In this document: one piece after another, positions 1 to 12,511 of the stretch
Layout: each line of letters opens with the position of its first letter
Numbering within the stretch: the first letter of the stretch is position 1
Source: Adiantum capillus-veneris
Lineage: Eukaryota; Streptophyta; Polypodiopsida; Polypodiales; Pteridaceae
Direction of reading: 5' to 3'
Length of the DNA stretch: 64,000 nt
Assembly: GCA_014529385.2 (NCBI GenBank)
Contig: CM043952.1
Coordinates: 58,798,119 to 58,862,118, forward strand
Program-made: the position numbers and the translations under genes
The notes under the pieces: model-generated
The model's input: only the letters and a program-made list of their open reading frames with translations
Database searches by the model: none
Told to the model about the DNA's origin: nothing

Positions 1-29
1 GGACTGTCCACAAAACTCCTCTCTTTCCA

Positions 30-32
<3 letters not shown>

Positions 33-62
<30 letters not shown>
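33..62. repeat. (CT)n microsatellite
   Basis: Uninterrupted CT dinucleotide tract of about 30 bp. It is one of at least eight long CT/GA tracts in the window. Confidence 0.95.
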
Positions 63-64
<2 letters not shown>

Positions 65-2395
65 GTGGCATACTTGAGTTGCATCGCGAGCTACCCCATG
101 GATGGCCGAGCTTTGTGGTAAGCAGGCAAGTCCTCCTCTCTTCATAAAAATACACTCCATGTTTGAGTTTTTGTTAATGTCTCTGTAAAACTCAAACACT
201 CCATGTTTGAGTTTTTGTTAATGTCTCTGTCATGTGCATGCACATACATACACACACTCACTATAGTAACCGATAAATATGGAGAGAAGAGGGGACAACA
301 CTGATGCCTAATGTGCAACAACTTTTCAAGCACTTTAAGAAAGGGTATAGAAGTGTCTCTTTATAGTTATTTTTAATATTTCAAAAATACACTTGTTTCT
401 TTCCAAAATACATTGGTATAGGGCTACTCATGCCGTTGTAGCAAGCTGAGATAAGTAAAATTTTGTTATTACAGTACACCTATTGTGTTCTTGGTTGCCT
501 CATGGAGAGGACAAATGTGTAATTCTCAGTATCTTAAGGCTTGGCTTGAGCTTGAGGCCATTTTATAATTTCTTTGAGATTTAAATACATTTACTTACTA
601 TTGTGAGTTTGGCCAAAAAAACATATTTGAAAATACACTTGCACAAATTTCTAAAAGATATCAATATTGGTTTTAAAAAAAACCCTTTGAAAAGACAAAG
701 CCAAATTTATCTTTAAAAATTAGATTTTTATTAAACAATAAAATATCTACAACAATTGTCATTTTTTTGTTATGTGCACTTAAAACATTTACTCTATGTA
801 AAGTAGAAAGTCTTTTGACTTTACATTTTCAAAAGTCATTTTGTTATGTGTACTTAAACCTAAACCGGTACAATTACTTTGTGTAAAGTAGAAAGTATTT
901 TATTTTCCATTCCCAAAAGTATTTTCATTTCCTCCAATGTTACTATAATACTATTCACTTTTGCAATTTAAATCTTCCTACCTTTGACTTTTGCATTTTA
1001 GAATAGAGATTATTCAAGGTTTTTTCTTAAGTGAAGCACTGAATGACACATGGAAGGTCTCTCCTTACTTGAAAAATTTAAGGTGCTTCATATATAGTAT
1101 AGATGGGTGAAGGTATTTCAATTCTAGTTGTTGACATGCGTCTCTCAAAAGAGCCTTAAAAGTCTTGCTAAAAAAGAAATCATGCCCTTTCAAATAACCT
1201 TTCTGGATTTTCTTTGAATTTTGTTTGGAGGGGGTGCAACAAATGATTAGACGTTTCAATATAATAATCTTTTAGAAACTTTTGATTCTTTTTGTGTACC
1301 GCAAATCATTTTAAAATTAAGAAGTAAACTAAACTCCACAAAAGACATCCACATTGATTGATATAAGCAAGACAACGTCTCTATAAAGAATATAATTCTT
1401 TGACTTTCTAATTGCAAGTACACTTACTCAGTCCGCTTTGCAAACCTCAATTAATTTTGCTTCAAGATTTTGAGGAAATCTTGCAAATCTAAAAAGAAAA
1501 GTCTTGCAGTGCTTATTCATGCACGCCAACCCTTCCAACAATACATAGTTCTGTCCCACTTGTAGAAGTCTCCACCTAGGTTCACTGCCCCTGTGCAGAC
1601 CAAGCTAGCTCTTGCCCCCCTCGTGTCCCTATCAACTTCATCAAACCGGTCCCGCCATTGTTACCTCTCGTGAAAACCATCCCGACACAGAGCAAGGCAA
1701 AGACATCTGTAGCACGTGGTTGCACTTGATTAAGCTTGCACTCTCATGTGCCCTGCACCTCCTAGGCTGAGTGGAGCTCCATCATTCTTGCATCTCTCAA
1801 AATTTTACAATTTGAAAGGAAAAGAGGCCTTGCTATTATACGTGCCCCCTTGACCATTAGTATGTCCCTATTTCTGCTTCCTTGGCATCATTTATCCTCA
1901 ATTGTGGCATGCATTCTCTACCTACCCATCCTTTGTCCTGACCCAGTGTTGCAGCTCCTGAGTCACAACCTTGCGAGATGAAGTATCAACTGTACCCCTT
2001 TCTCCCCTATGCAAGAAGAAACTTCGCACATGCCCTCCATCTCTTACCGTCCCTGCACTGGAGAGAAGTGGCCCCTAGTTTCACCTCTATGTTCACCACG
2101 CCTTTCAACAAAAAAGACTAGGGCGCACACACACACCTTCGTGACGCAAGGACAACACAAAAAAAATTTATCTTTATCTTTCCTCCGCTCGTCCTAATCC
2201 ATGGTTGCAATTAAGCACAACAAAAAGATCTTCGTCTCTCTCTCCCGCTCCTCTTGACACACGGGATGTATCTCTCTCTCCTCCACTTGCAACTGTCCCA
2301 CGATAGAGCAAGTTGCCACATTAGCGAGCATAGCACTGTGACTAAGCCTGTGATCTATTTGTCCCTCCTGGCTCGTCGTGACGCATTGCCAGCAG

Positions 2396-2397
<2 letters not shown>
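63..2397. other. AT-rich stretch without a gene
   Basis: Only short open frames occur, with no recognisable protein and no start or splice context that stands out. From about 1500 to 2400 the plus strand is pyrimidine-rich and less AT-rich. The only thing singled out here is the retroposon-like 3' end near 490-622, listed separately. Confidence 0.6.
490..622 (+). repeat. Retroposon-like 3' end, copy 1
   Basis: A segment with a GGCTTGGCTTGAGCTTGAGG core ends in TTGTGAGTTTGGCC followed by an A run. The same order of motifs recurs at 5588-5719, and the end motif recurs at 44300-44436. A shared 3' end plus poly(A) is what LINE or SINE retroposons leave behind. No reverse transcriptase is seen nearby, so the class cannot be fixed. 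Confidence 0.5.

Positions 2398-2446
<49 letters not shown>
2398..2446. repeat. (CT)n microsatellite
   Basis: About 49 bp of pure CT. It creates spurious open frames reading poly(SL) on the plus strand. Confidence 0.95.
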
Positions 2447-2447
<1 letters not shown>

Positions 2448-4454
2448 TCCTTCATTGCCTTGTCCCCCAGGGCCCCCTTGTTTTCCCTCAAGCCCAAAGG
2501 CAGTATCTTATGAGATTCACCTTAATTCCATCCTACAAAAACGTTTGCCCCACCTACTTGCAAGCAATTTCTACACCCTTTTTTTGGCATTTTGGATGTT
2601 TTGATATATTTTTCCCAAATTATAGACACCTTTTGCTTTGAAATTAAAAATTTTGGTGAAGGGTTTTGATTTTTAATTTTTAACAAGTCCACTCATAGCT
2701 TAGTACAAAGAGAATAAATAAAGAAAAAATTGAAATTTTATATATTTAATATATTGAAATCTTTTGATGTCTTCCATAGGTGATCTCTAAAAAAATACTT
2801 TCCCTTTGTCTCTTTGACTCTATTTTTCTACGAGTACGAAGTACCCTATGCTGTTTGGCCGTCCACTCAAAGTTTTCCTCTTGACCTTAGCAAAAGCGTT
2901 GAACTCTTGGGAGAAAGTATGGACCATTGTGTAAAGCGTGTTGATTAGTCCAACATGCCGTGTGAATGATGGGAAACTTTTTGTCTTGCTCAAAAATCCT
3001 TAAAGAACAAGGTGAAGGTTCACTTTGGCATTCTAAAAGAATAAATGAAGGGAAAGTAAAGTCATTGAAGGCTCTATGAAATGAAAAAACCCATTCAAAA
3101 ACTAAACAAGTGAAAGGGTTATGGTGGGTTTTTTGAAACAATAAGAAAGTGATAAAATCATTAGGTCGAATTAAACTGGAATTGGTGTTCGAGAAAGGAT
3201 TACCTTAGCTTTGTCTTGAGCCGGTTGCAAATCGAGGCTAGTCGGTTGCAAACCATGGTAAAGAGAAAATCGGTGAAATTTGTGAGAAATTAGTTCAAAA
3301 ATCATGCAAATTTCAAAAAAAAAAATGCTAGTATTTTTTGTTTGCTTCTTTGCGAGGAGGAAACTTGGCTGATGGTCGTTTAATAATAGAAACTTTCCCA
3401 AATACTAACTAGAATTAACCTATAAAATGCAAGAAAAGTCAAGCCACGGGAGGTTACGAAATAAAGGTGGATTAAAAAGAACTCATTAAAAAAAAATATA
3501 CGTGTGTATGTAATATATATATATATATATATATTATTAAAATTATGAAAAGTAAAGCTTCATTTTAACATTTTAAAACAATAGAATGCAATAGAAGTCA
3601 AAACATGTCGGAGATGAAATGAAAGGTGAAATAAAAAGATCCATTTATTATCTGAAAACCAAAATAACATTCAAGATATGTCTCAATCATCGCTGAAAAC
3701 ATTGATAGCATGCCTAACTCAACTCTCCTCTAAGGATTCTTTTAGAAATCCAAAAATGGAAGATTTCAATTATTCAAAAAAGTAGGGGAGTGACCGCACC
3801 CATCAGAAAAAGGGAGAACACTAACGAGTGGAATGAAGCAATCCAAGCCATCACACTCACAACTAGATAACAACAGTCAAGGCTTTACAAAATAAAAGAC
3901 CCATTGACAAAAAAAGAAAAAAAGATTTCAATCATTTCAAATGAAAAGATAGGCCTAACCCGTACTAGAAATAACACGATGAAAGTTCTTTGAGAAAGAG
4001 AAAATAACAAAGTAACATTATTATTTTTAAACATTTGTCATCATACTATATTTTTTGAAGACAAGTATGACAACAAGCTATTTAAATTGCAATATATCCA
4101 GAAGTATAAAAAATAATTACTCAAAAAAACTTGGAAGCATGATAACAAATTGAGAAAAAAAAAAGGTGAAAGAGTATTTGTGTCATACCAAATAACTACA
4201 ATGCCCCTCTTTAACAACCTCTCATAAAGAATAAAACAAAAAGTTCATCTCCATGTCACTCTAATTAGCAAGATTTATTCAATGACCCACGGTTGCACTC
4301 GTAATGCAGCCCTTTATTAAGGCTCTATGTAGTCCAAAAAAGAAGAAGATTTTAATTATTCTCATTAGAAAAATTCTAATCAATATAAGACAATAAAATT
4401 TTAAATGTATACCTAACTCTCTTCTCCTGCTTGTTTCAAAAGAAAGTCATAAAC

Positions 4455-4545
4455 TAGAATTATATAAGGTGAAGCTTTACTTTGGCATTTCTAAAAGAAT
4501 AGAATGCAAGAAAGGTCAAGCTACGTGAGATTGTGAAAGAAAAAG

Positions 4546-4614
<69 letters not shown>

Positions 4615-4720
4615 GAGAGTGTGTGTTTAATTAGAATTATGCAAAGTGAAGCTTTAGTCTAGCATTCTAAAAGAATAGAATGCAAAAAAGGTCAAACCAT
4701 GCAAGCTATGAAATGAGGAT
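4455..4720 (+). repeat. Dispersed repeat, two tandem copies
   Basis: Two similar segments (about 4455-4520 and 4634-4720) share the order TTAGAATTATGCAAAGTGAAGC, then CATTCTAAAAGAATAGAATGCAA, then GGTCAA. They lie on either side of the compound microsatellite. Further diverged copies occur near 3417-3620 on the same strand and near 43855-43925 and 46263-46326 on the other. It looks like an old interspersed repeat; no coding capacity is visible. Confidence 0.55.
4546..4626. repeat. Compound microsatellite CA-TA-GA-GT
   Basis: Consecutive (CA)n, (TA)n, (GA)n and (GT)n blocks. The outer CA and GT blocks are complementary and could pair across the inner blocks. Confidence 0.9.
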
Positions 4721-5302
4721 GAAATAAAGAGACTAGTTTGATACATTAAAATCAAAAGAAAATTTAAGATAAGTCCGAATCATCACTAAAAACATTGGAA
4801 GTATGCCTAACTCAAATCTCCTCTCTAAAAAACATTCATTCAATTATTTTTTTCTTAATAAATTTGTCACGAAGCCCTTTCATTTAAGGACTTTATAGAT
4901 TCTGTTTTATAAAATTATTGTATTGTTTTCTATGCTTATTAGACCTATTTTTAATAAAAGCATTAAAATATTTATTTATTTTATTTTATCAATGGCTCCA
5001 TTTATTTTATATATTTTTTTTTACTTTGTTTTAAAATGTCAATGTCTATCACCTTGTTGCTTAAGTGGTGCCTTCATAAGATATAAGACATTTGTGCTTA
5101 TATTTATACAATGGACAATACAATTTTATATAAAAACACAAAAAAATGACATATGATAGCAGGCACTACTTAGCACGCCTCCATGAATTATGATAATAAG
5201 CACTCATTCAGACTTACTTCCATAACTCTCACCCCCCTTAATTCACTAGACCTTTGTGACTTCTCACCTTGTTTAGATTAACAATGAATCATGACTTAGG
5301 AG

Positions 5303-5304
<2 letters not shown>

Positions 5305-5345
<41 letters not shown>
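5305..5345. repeat. (AT)n microsatellite
   Basis: Pure AT dinucleotide tract of about 41 bp. It is self-complementary and could form a cruciform. Confidence 0.95.
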
Positions 5346-5346
<1 letters not shown>

Positions 5347-5587
5347 CTACTTTATTGTAGCTAGCTTCATCACTTGTTGATTTTTCCCTTTTTTATTTTA
5401 TGTTGTTTTCGAATGTCAATGTGATCTTGTGACGATCCACATGATCGAAGGCAAACAAGCCTTAGAGGATTGGTATAGACTCATACATGTCATGATGACA
5501 ACTTGTAATAAGTGACTAGAGATGCTTGAATCCCATAAATATGACGATTGATTACATTTGCATTACATCAAAACTTTGGAGTAGTTG

Positions 5588-5719
5588 TGGTCTCTCTGTC
5601 AAGCAGAAAACATGTAATCTTTTGACTCTCAAGGCTCGGTCTGAGCTTGAGTTTGGTGTATTTTTTTGATGTTATTAATACTATCCACTCACAATTGTGA
5701 GTTTTTTCAAAAAAAAAAA
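5588..5719 (+). repeat. Retroposon-like 3' end, copy 2
   Basis: Matches the copy at 490-622 over the motifs CATGTAAT, CTCAAGGCTCGGTCTGAGCTTGAG and ATTGTGAGTTTTTTC, then ends in 11 A residues. The A tail and shared end support a retroposed origin. Confidence 0.5.
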
Positions 5720-5867
5720 GAAGAATGTCAATGTGATCCTTTCACCTTGTTGTTTAAGCGGCCTCGTCCCGTGACATATAAGACATATCTACTACGTCTT
5801 TATGGAGCATGGAAAAATGTTGAGACCTTATAACATCCACTTGTCATCTTAAGGGTGACTCCACTTT

Positions 5868-6045
5868 TTGGATTACATAAGTCCTCAACAAAGGGTTTGA
5901 TATTGGGTGCAATTGTGGACCATTATATCCTTGTTGATTAATGCCAAATGGAAACCTAATGATGACATTTTTTTAAAACTATTTTTTGTAGGCCTTTGTG
6001 AAAGGGTTGAAAAATTCTTACCTCTCTCTTGAAAGAGGGTGCTCA
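5868..6045 (+). repeat. Dispersed repeat shared with 46596-46775
   Basis: Begins TTTTTTGGATTACATAAG. It shares ordered blocks (GGACCATT / GGGCCATT, TTGATTAATGCCA / TCAATTAATGCCA, CTAATGAT, GTAGGCCTTTGTGA / ATAGGGCCTTTTGA) with the segment at 46596-46775. It is noncoding and of unknown class. Confidence 0.5.
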
Positions 6046-9000
6046 AAGATTCCAACAAAAAATTCAATTTATTTCATCACACTTTTAATTGTAATTGTAG
6101 CTCCAATTGTTAGTGACATCTCTTCTAACATCTGTTTCCACTACAAGTATGTACTTTTAAATTTGACAATATAATTTTTGATGCTTTTATGGCAAAGCTT
6201 GCTTTTGAAACATAACAACAAAAACCAGTGTACGAAAGACAACATTGTAAGGTTTTTTGTACAATCATTTTTATGAATAAAGGAGCGGATAACGTTTTCT
6301 CTATACGTCATGTGTCATTTCTTCTAAACTGTGTTTTTCAATTTCTCGCACCGCACCACACGATTGTCGCATTGCAATTCTAGGGGCACCCATGTGTTTA
6401 TCTTGTTAAGATCTATGTGTGGATATCTACATTTTAAGCGTCACATGAAAATTGAGCATCTACGTCTATGACCTCTAGGTGACATCTCTCTCTATCCAAG
6501 TGTCATTTTTGAATTTTATCAATTGCACATGATTCTATACACTTAGGAGAACCTAATAGGTACATCTAAAATCCAAAAACCTAACTTTCGTAGGGGAGCT
6601 AGGAGAAAATGCAATTTTTTCCGATGTTGTAGTACAAGCCTAACAACCAAGTTTTATTCTATATAGTCTTTATAAGTTTCCTATGAAGTTTGAAGTCAAT
6701 CAGAGTTGATTTGCTCAAGGATTTCCATGTGGATAGGTGAGAGGTCCAAAGAAGAGAATTAGAGATTTTGATAGATAGAGTGCACAACGAGTATCAAAGT
6801 GGAGTGTGCTGTATTCAGACAAGAGTCTGACAACCTCTTGGCGTGCCTCCATGCCCTAGTCAAGTCACTTGCTTCCCAAGATTGACATTTTGTCTTGGTT
6901 TCGTCTCTTTTGGAGATGTGATAGGTGTTGACTATTGTGGGTCCCAAGACACTGACAACATTGTCGGGGAACGAATACCAAAACTAGAGTAAACACAGTC
7001 ACGTATGATAGAGTTGCCTTAACACTAGTTTGGTACCGAAAAAAACACTAATTTTTTTTCACAAATTCAAATAAAATGGTACAAGAAATCTAAATTACAT
7101 CTCAAGAAATAATTTTACAAACTTAAAAAATGTTATATAAAGTACCCATAAAAATTATAATCAATCAATTTTGTACACAATCTCAATAGTAACTACACTC
7201 ATGAAAAGCACCTACACAAAACAGCAGTCGATGTTTCACTAAAATTTGTACTCTAGTCTAAGAAAAAAATGAGTAGGGTGTATTCAATAATCCATGGTAA
7301 CTACTTAAATATGTGTTTGAAGTTTTTGTAATTGCTATGGGGAAAAAAAACTTTGTGAATAGAATTAAATATAAAAATTTGTGGGTCAAATCTGCAACAT
7401 CTACCAATTAAATTAATGATCAATAAAAAATTCAGTTCATCTAAATTTTCAATGTCTTATGAGATGTATATATTAGATGTACGACTCCATTACATAAGGT
7501 GATACTATTTGATGGTTAGGAAAGCCACACTTGGTGAGTTATGTCATATTCCAATAATTGCACATGTTGTAATTTTTATTTTTATTTATAAAAGATTAGA
7601 CTTAAAATAATGTCCACTTTTGGATTCTTCCCTTTATCTCACTTATTCGTATATAAATACCTCATATATCTCAAAAAATACTTAACCAACATTTGTGAGA
7701 GATAATCACAATTTTCCCTTGCAGATGAAGCTAAAGGATAGGTTTCTGAATGATATCTCACTAGTGTGTTTAAGTACTTATGTGAAGTTTGGGTGCAAAT
7801 TGACCAACAAAAAGCGAGAAAGAGCCAGAGAGGGGAAACGTCAAGGCTGATTACTTGTAGGCACCTATTTGCAAAGCCAATACAAGATACAGGTTAATAA
7901 AGAGACTAAAAGAGGGTTATAAAGACCTTGGATCTAGGAAAAGGGGTAGAAGTACATTCTGGGAGGTTTCCAAGCGAAAAACTCGATTTTATCTTTGTTC
8001 TCAGGTATAGAACCTAGAAACTTACAAGGCCAAGGTCAGGTAATCTTGACTTGGCTAGGCTATCCATCAATTACAGAAGGGGGTGGGGCATCACAAGTGG
8101 GTCTAGAGCCAAGATTTGACCCTTTAAGCCAAAAGAAGTATTGAAATAGAGCTTAAGATAAAATCACTTGTCATTTGAGATGAAAATTGGCATAGATACT
8201 CTTAAATAAGGGTAGAACACTTGGGAATTGACCAAAGCTAGAAAAATTGACCAAAAGAAGGAGCTAAGGAGAAAATTGCAATTTTCTTCTCATCTTCTAC
8301 TAGAAAGAGATTGTTTGTCTAGATTTGATGCCAGGGGTTTGTCTTAAGGTTTGAATCAGACTAATAGGGTTGAAAGTTCAATTTTACACATTTCCACATG
8401 GGGAGGAAGAAAATTGTGATTTTCTTCTTAGGTCCTAGCTACATTAGTTTTGAAGAGCCCATGTTTGTACCACAGAAAGTCCCGGTGTCAAGAACACAAT
8501 CACATAGTCAAATTTGGAATTACTCTCTAATGTATGAGGCGAAATCAATTTCCATTTGGAAGGCACACTTAAGGAAGGTCACAAGACTTTTGAGACTATC
8601 AGAAAAGTCAAAACTTTGAAATTCTTGCAATGTAAGATCCCCAAATTTTGGGTCTCTTTAAAAAATAGTAAAAATAGATTCCAATACTTGTTCTGCCAGA
8701 TTTTGATTTATAATGCATAATTGACAGTATTCTAAGGTTTTAAAGTGAAAAGAAAAGTCATTTTCATGTCTTAATAAGCCAGACGCCACGTTTGATTCAA
8801 TTTTGGAAAAATATGTTTTTTTATCTTTTTATGCATTTTGGTCCTTTTTTGCAAAAAGCAAGGCTGGATCCTTAATCTACAAGTCCAGAGGAAGCTATGG
8901 TTCAATTTTGTAAAAAACTACTTTTCGAACGCTTTTCATGCTAGGTTTAGCTTTTCATGATCTTTAATGCTTTTTATTCTAGTGGATGAGAGGAACTTGT

Positions 9001-9817
9001 GGTTCAATTTTAGAAAATTTTGTGTTTTTTTATTTTTACCATATTTTTAGTTTTCTATCCTTTTTAGCGTTTTTGAAAAGCAACATGCTTTTTAAGATAA
9101 TCTACACATAAAAATATTATTTTTAGACTACGTCGATTTAAAAACGACCACCCAAAGAAAAAACGGGATTAAACAAATTTTTTATGGGAATTATTTTTTC
9201 AAAAAGAGATATTGTAAATACTCTAGGGAAACGGGAAAGTCATAATTATGTTGGGGCCTCACAGTACGACATAGTCTATTCACGGTTTCATTAGTTGCCT
9301 GCATATTGTTCAATTAGTCAATTTTATCGTAAAAATTGAAGGAAAATTGGAAGAGTTGACTGTCAAAAGCTAAGCCATGTTTTTAGCAAAGTGTCCAAAA
9401 TCTTATAGCTAATCAAGCTGAAGAGATAGCCCTATTTTCTGCTTTGGGCACACTCCATCCTCGTGCAAAGCGTATAAATTGACAGGCATTACTGAGTTCT
9501 TAGTGCCGTCAGTTGCATCTACTACCACAAGGCAATACGTAACTATTATACGATGTAGCACAAGATCATCCTCACCATCTCCACCATAAGCTCTTTCCTC
9601 TAGTTCATGAGAAGAAGAACAAGAAAAATACTCTCTCTCTATTTTCTTACTATCTCCTCTCTCTATTCATGGTGTACGCGATCTTCGACTATATTCGTGG
9701 TGTAAACCTCTACATAACTCTCATCACCGCTCTCTTGCAAAAAGTAAGAATCCTTTCAATAACTCCTAGCCAATCATAAAGTATGTGAGAAGCTCTAAAC
9801 TCCATAGCCATCCTCTT

Positions 9818-9819
<2 letters not shown>

Positions 9820-9869
<50 letters not shown>
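9820..9869. repeat. (CT)n microsatellite
   Basis: About 50 bp of pure CT followed by a T run. Confidence 0.95.
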
Positions 9870-9876
<7 letters not shown>

Positions 9877-10055
9877 TTTTGCGTAGCTACCCTCTCGATG
9901 GTTGTTTTTTTGTACACGAGTGCATGTATGGACTTGCCGAGTGTGTATGAAGTTGCTCCATGCTTATTTCATCATGTTGAACAAACTAATTTATGCACAC
10001 ACAATGGTCACGTGTGTACATAAAAAGTGCTTTTTGTTTGACATCACATAGACGG

Positions 10056-10927
10056 TGTGAGAAGGTTGGAACCACACACAAAGCCTCTATGATAAGCTGA
10101 CACACACTCTTGGAGTAAAACACACAAACATTATGGGGCACCACTTGGCTTACAAAACCCGCCTGGCCGAGACAGGAAACACATAGATGGACTGAGAAGA
10201 GAGATATTTCCCACTTGCCCACTCAACACTCACACATACATACTCACACACACACACTATCAATTCAGCTCAAAGGAGGAAAATTGATGTTGTTTAGACT
10301 CAATGAAACTCAGCCCAACACCAATCAGGAAAATAGTTTACACAGTATTGAGGAAATACACCAGATACAACCACAAAAATAAGCACAATCTTCACTCACC
10401 TGAGAAGATTACACAAAAAAAAATATCTATGAGGAATTTGGAAAAATGGACAGCACCATTGCGTCTAGAATGGCCAAAAACCCCACCCTACAATGTCACA
10501 ATGCTCAAATCCGACCTCGGATGAGCTGCTTAGGGACAAAAAATGCTCCGAAACAAGCAAAAACTGAGCTAAGGGTATTGCTCCTCTTCTCCACATTTTT
10601 TCTAGTCTTTTCTCTCAAGTTTTTCAATTACCACACTTATCTTTATTACTTGGGCACCTTTCGCCTTTTAGTTGACCTCAAACGGACCCCGAGCAGGCCA
10701 AAAAGTGGCCTCACAGTGCATGGTTGTCACCCTGCTGCATCCATCCGGCCACCTGGCCCTTAACTTTTTTCAATAAGGCCATAGATTTGGTCCCTCAACC
10801 ACATGAAGTAGCCCTCGAATACAATTCTCATGATGACCTTTTTGCATAATTATCACAAGAAAACACCCACGTTGTGTCCGTACTTATCCACGTGCAAATA
10901 TTGACCCCATTCGACCTCCTAACGCCA
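10056..10927 (-). repeat. Gypsy-type LTR without internal region
   Basis: An 872-bp block aligns nearly end to end with 23592-24494. In plus orientation both run from TGTGAG to CGCCA. At the other copy the left edge abuts a primer-binding-like site, which sets the minus orientation. No internal retrotransposon sequence flanks this copy, so it is probably a solo LTR or the remains of a truncated element. The 5-bp flanks (GACGG and CTTAC) do not match, so a clean target duplication is not visible. It includes short CA-rich tracts. Confidence 0.7.
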
Positions 10928-10933
10928 CTTACC

Positions 10934-11073
10934 TAGCCTAAAGAAGGTTTAGAAAAGCTGTATGGGGGCCTGCTGTAGAGGCGCGTGAGAAGGAAAAAGT
11001 AAATGTTACTTCTGCCTTCTCGCACGCCTCTGCGGCAAGCCCCCAGACAGCTTTTTTAAACCTTCTTTAGGCT
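10934..11073. repeat. 140-bp inverted-repeat hairpin
   Basis: A left arm starting TAGCCTAAAGAAGGTTTA and a right arm ending TAAACCTTCTTTAGGCTA are nearly complementary over about 65 bp each, with almost no loop. The ends are flanked by TA-like sequence. It could be a foldback MITE-like element or the 3' hairpin of transposon copy A, since it lies about 280 bp downstream of the H3-like gene. It differs in sequence from the hairpins of copy B. Confidence 0.85.
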
Positions 11074-11151
11074 ATGTTTATAAGAATACAATGATATTAT
11101 GCTTTTTTGGTTATTCAATCAACCATGCTTGGTTGACAGCTCTTCTATCGA

Positions 11152-11153
<2 letters not shown>

Positions 11154-11228
<75 letters not shown>
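11154..11228. repeat. (CT)n microsatellite, longest in window
   Basis: About 75 bp of uninterrupted CT, located 3' of the H3-like gene of copy A. Confidence 0.97.
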
Positions 11229-11232
<4 letters not shown>

Positions 11233-11351
11233 AGTTCTACTTATATCACTTAAAACACAAATGTACACGACTCATTATATTTGAAAAAGCCACGACTCGT
11301 TATATTTCAAAAAGATATCTTTACAGTGCCAAAATTGCATAAAAGTCAAAT

Positions 11352-12185
11352 TCAATCTCTCTCTCTCCTCTGATTCGACGCGCAAGAGCTAAATCCTTGG
11401 GCATTATTGTCACCCGTTTTTCATGAATAGCACACAAATTGGTGTCTTCAAAAAGAGAAATTAGATGATATTCTATCGCCTTGCAGAGCTTCTACGGCGA
11501 TACCTTGAACTCGAAATGCCATTCGATAACTTTGCATGATCTCTTTCATCAAATGTGCGAATGGTGCCTTGCGGATGAGAAGGTGTGAAGTTTTTTGATA
11601 GTGATGAATCTCTTGCAACGCCTTTGGAATGCGTCGCTTCATAGCAAGAGCCCGTTGTTGAGGGATGGTAGGATCTGGGACATGGGCCTTGCGAGGGCGA
11701 ACCTTGAAAAACTTTTTCTTCTTACGAGAGGTCTTGCGAGGAGGAGCTTGTGCATCTTCAAGGCCACCATGTGCTCCAACTGGCTCTTCAACTCCACCCT
11801 GCGCTCCAACTGGCTCGTCTTCTATATCCTCAAAATCCTCTTCATTAGTAACCCATGATCACCTCTAGGCTGATCTGGCGGAAGAGCGCCGAAGCCACGT
11901 GGCAATGTCTTCCCAGTCGGGATTCGATGATTGATTGGGATCTCCTGTCCGCTCCATGGTGGGCTTTATGCTTTGTTGTCCATCTCAATTTCTGTGTCTG
12001 ATGTCACTACCCGTTTCTTCTTGCGTGAAGGTTGTCCATCTTGTTGCTCTTCACCTGACCATTCCCTCTCCATCTCTTCTAAGAGCTCTTGGTATCCAAG
12101 GTGGTTTTTGAGCACCTTGGACGGATGAGTGAGGGTGAGCAAAAAAAGGTTGATCTTTTCTTGCTGTTCGCTTTTTGCGGGCCAT
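11352..12185 (-). pseudogene. Divergent histone H3-like gene, copy A (frameshifted)
   Basis: The start at 12185 opens MARKKRTARK, which closely follows the canonical H3 tail start MARTKQTARK. An acidic and then a basic (RKTSRKKKKFF) tail follows. Next comes a core with EIHHYQKTSHLLIRKAPFAH (H3 alpha-N and start of alpha-1) and AVEALQ (alpha-2). After a one-base frame change near 11470 comes [20 protein letters not shown] and ARRIRGERD, ending at the TGA at 11352-11354. The Cys and His of the NLCAIH motif are kept. Spacing between helices equals canonical H3, with no longer loop 1, so it is not CENH3-like. At least one further stop and frame change lie in the tail (around 11860-12060). The family role would be nucleosome formation; a role in transposon biology is inference. 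It starts about 330 bp downstream of the transposase-like gene, on the same strand. Confidence 0.85.
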
Positions 12186-12511
12186 TTTGTAAGAAGGGGC
12201 AAGATTGAAAATGAGACTCCCTCTTCTCTAAAAGCCCTCGATTTAAAAAAAAAATAGGTCTCTTCACACTTGACCAGGCCACTTAAAAAAACTCTTAATA
12301 TCATCAAAATATAAATTTAAAAAAATGGATAAATGGAGAAGTATTATATGCAACTCAACAAAGACATCTACAAACATAAACATTACATTGCATAGCATCA
12401 TTTGTTTTACATGTTGGGTAACCAACGTTTGTCCACACTATGGCGATTTTCACGCCACCTAGCATGATTAAGGGGTCTAGTGGAGTTTCTCCATTTCTCT
12501 TTAGCAGTAAG

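Larger units (their letters stand above)
2447..9819. other. Long AT-rich gene-free stretch
   Basis: About 7.4 kb with no recognisable coding segment. The short open frames here have no family resemblance and no supporting context. It contains dispersed repeats near 3417-4720, a compound microsatellite at 4546-4626, an (AT)n tract at 5305-5345, a retroposon-like end at 5588-5719, and a segment at 5868-6045 that is also found at 46596-46775. Confidence 0.6.

Noticed and set aside
2254-2641. Open frames with long poly(Ser-Leu) runs
   Set aside because: They are translations of (CT)n microsatellites; the same happens at 9817-10023, 11099-11284 and 44588-44839.
11352-12185. Calling the H3-like gene a centromeric CENH3
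   Set aside because: Loop 1 has the length of canonical H3 and the C-terminus is nearly canonical; CENH3 usually has a longer loop 1 and a different C-terminus.
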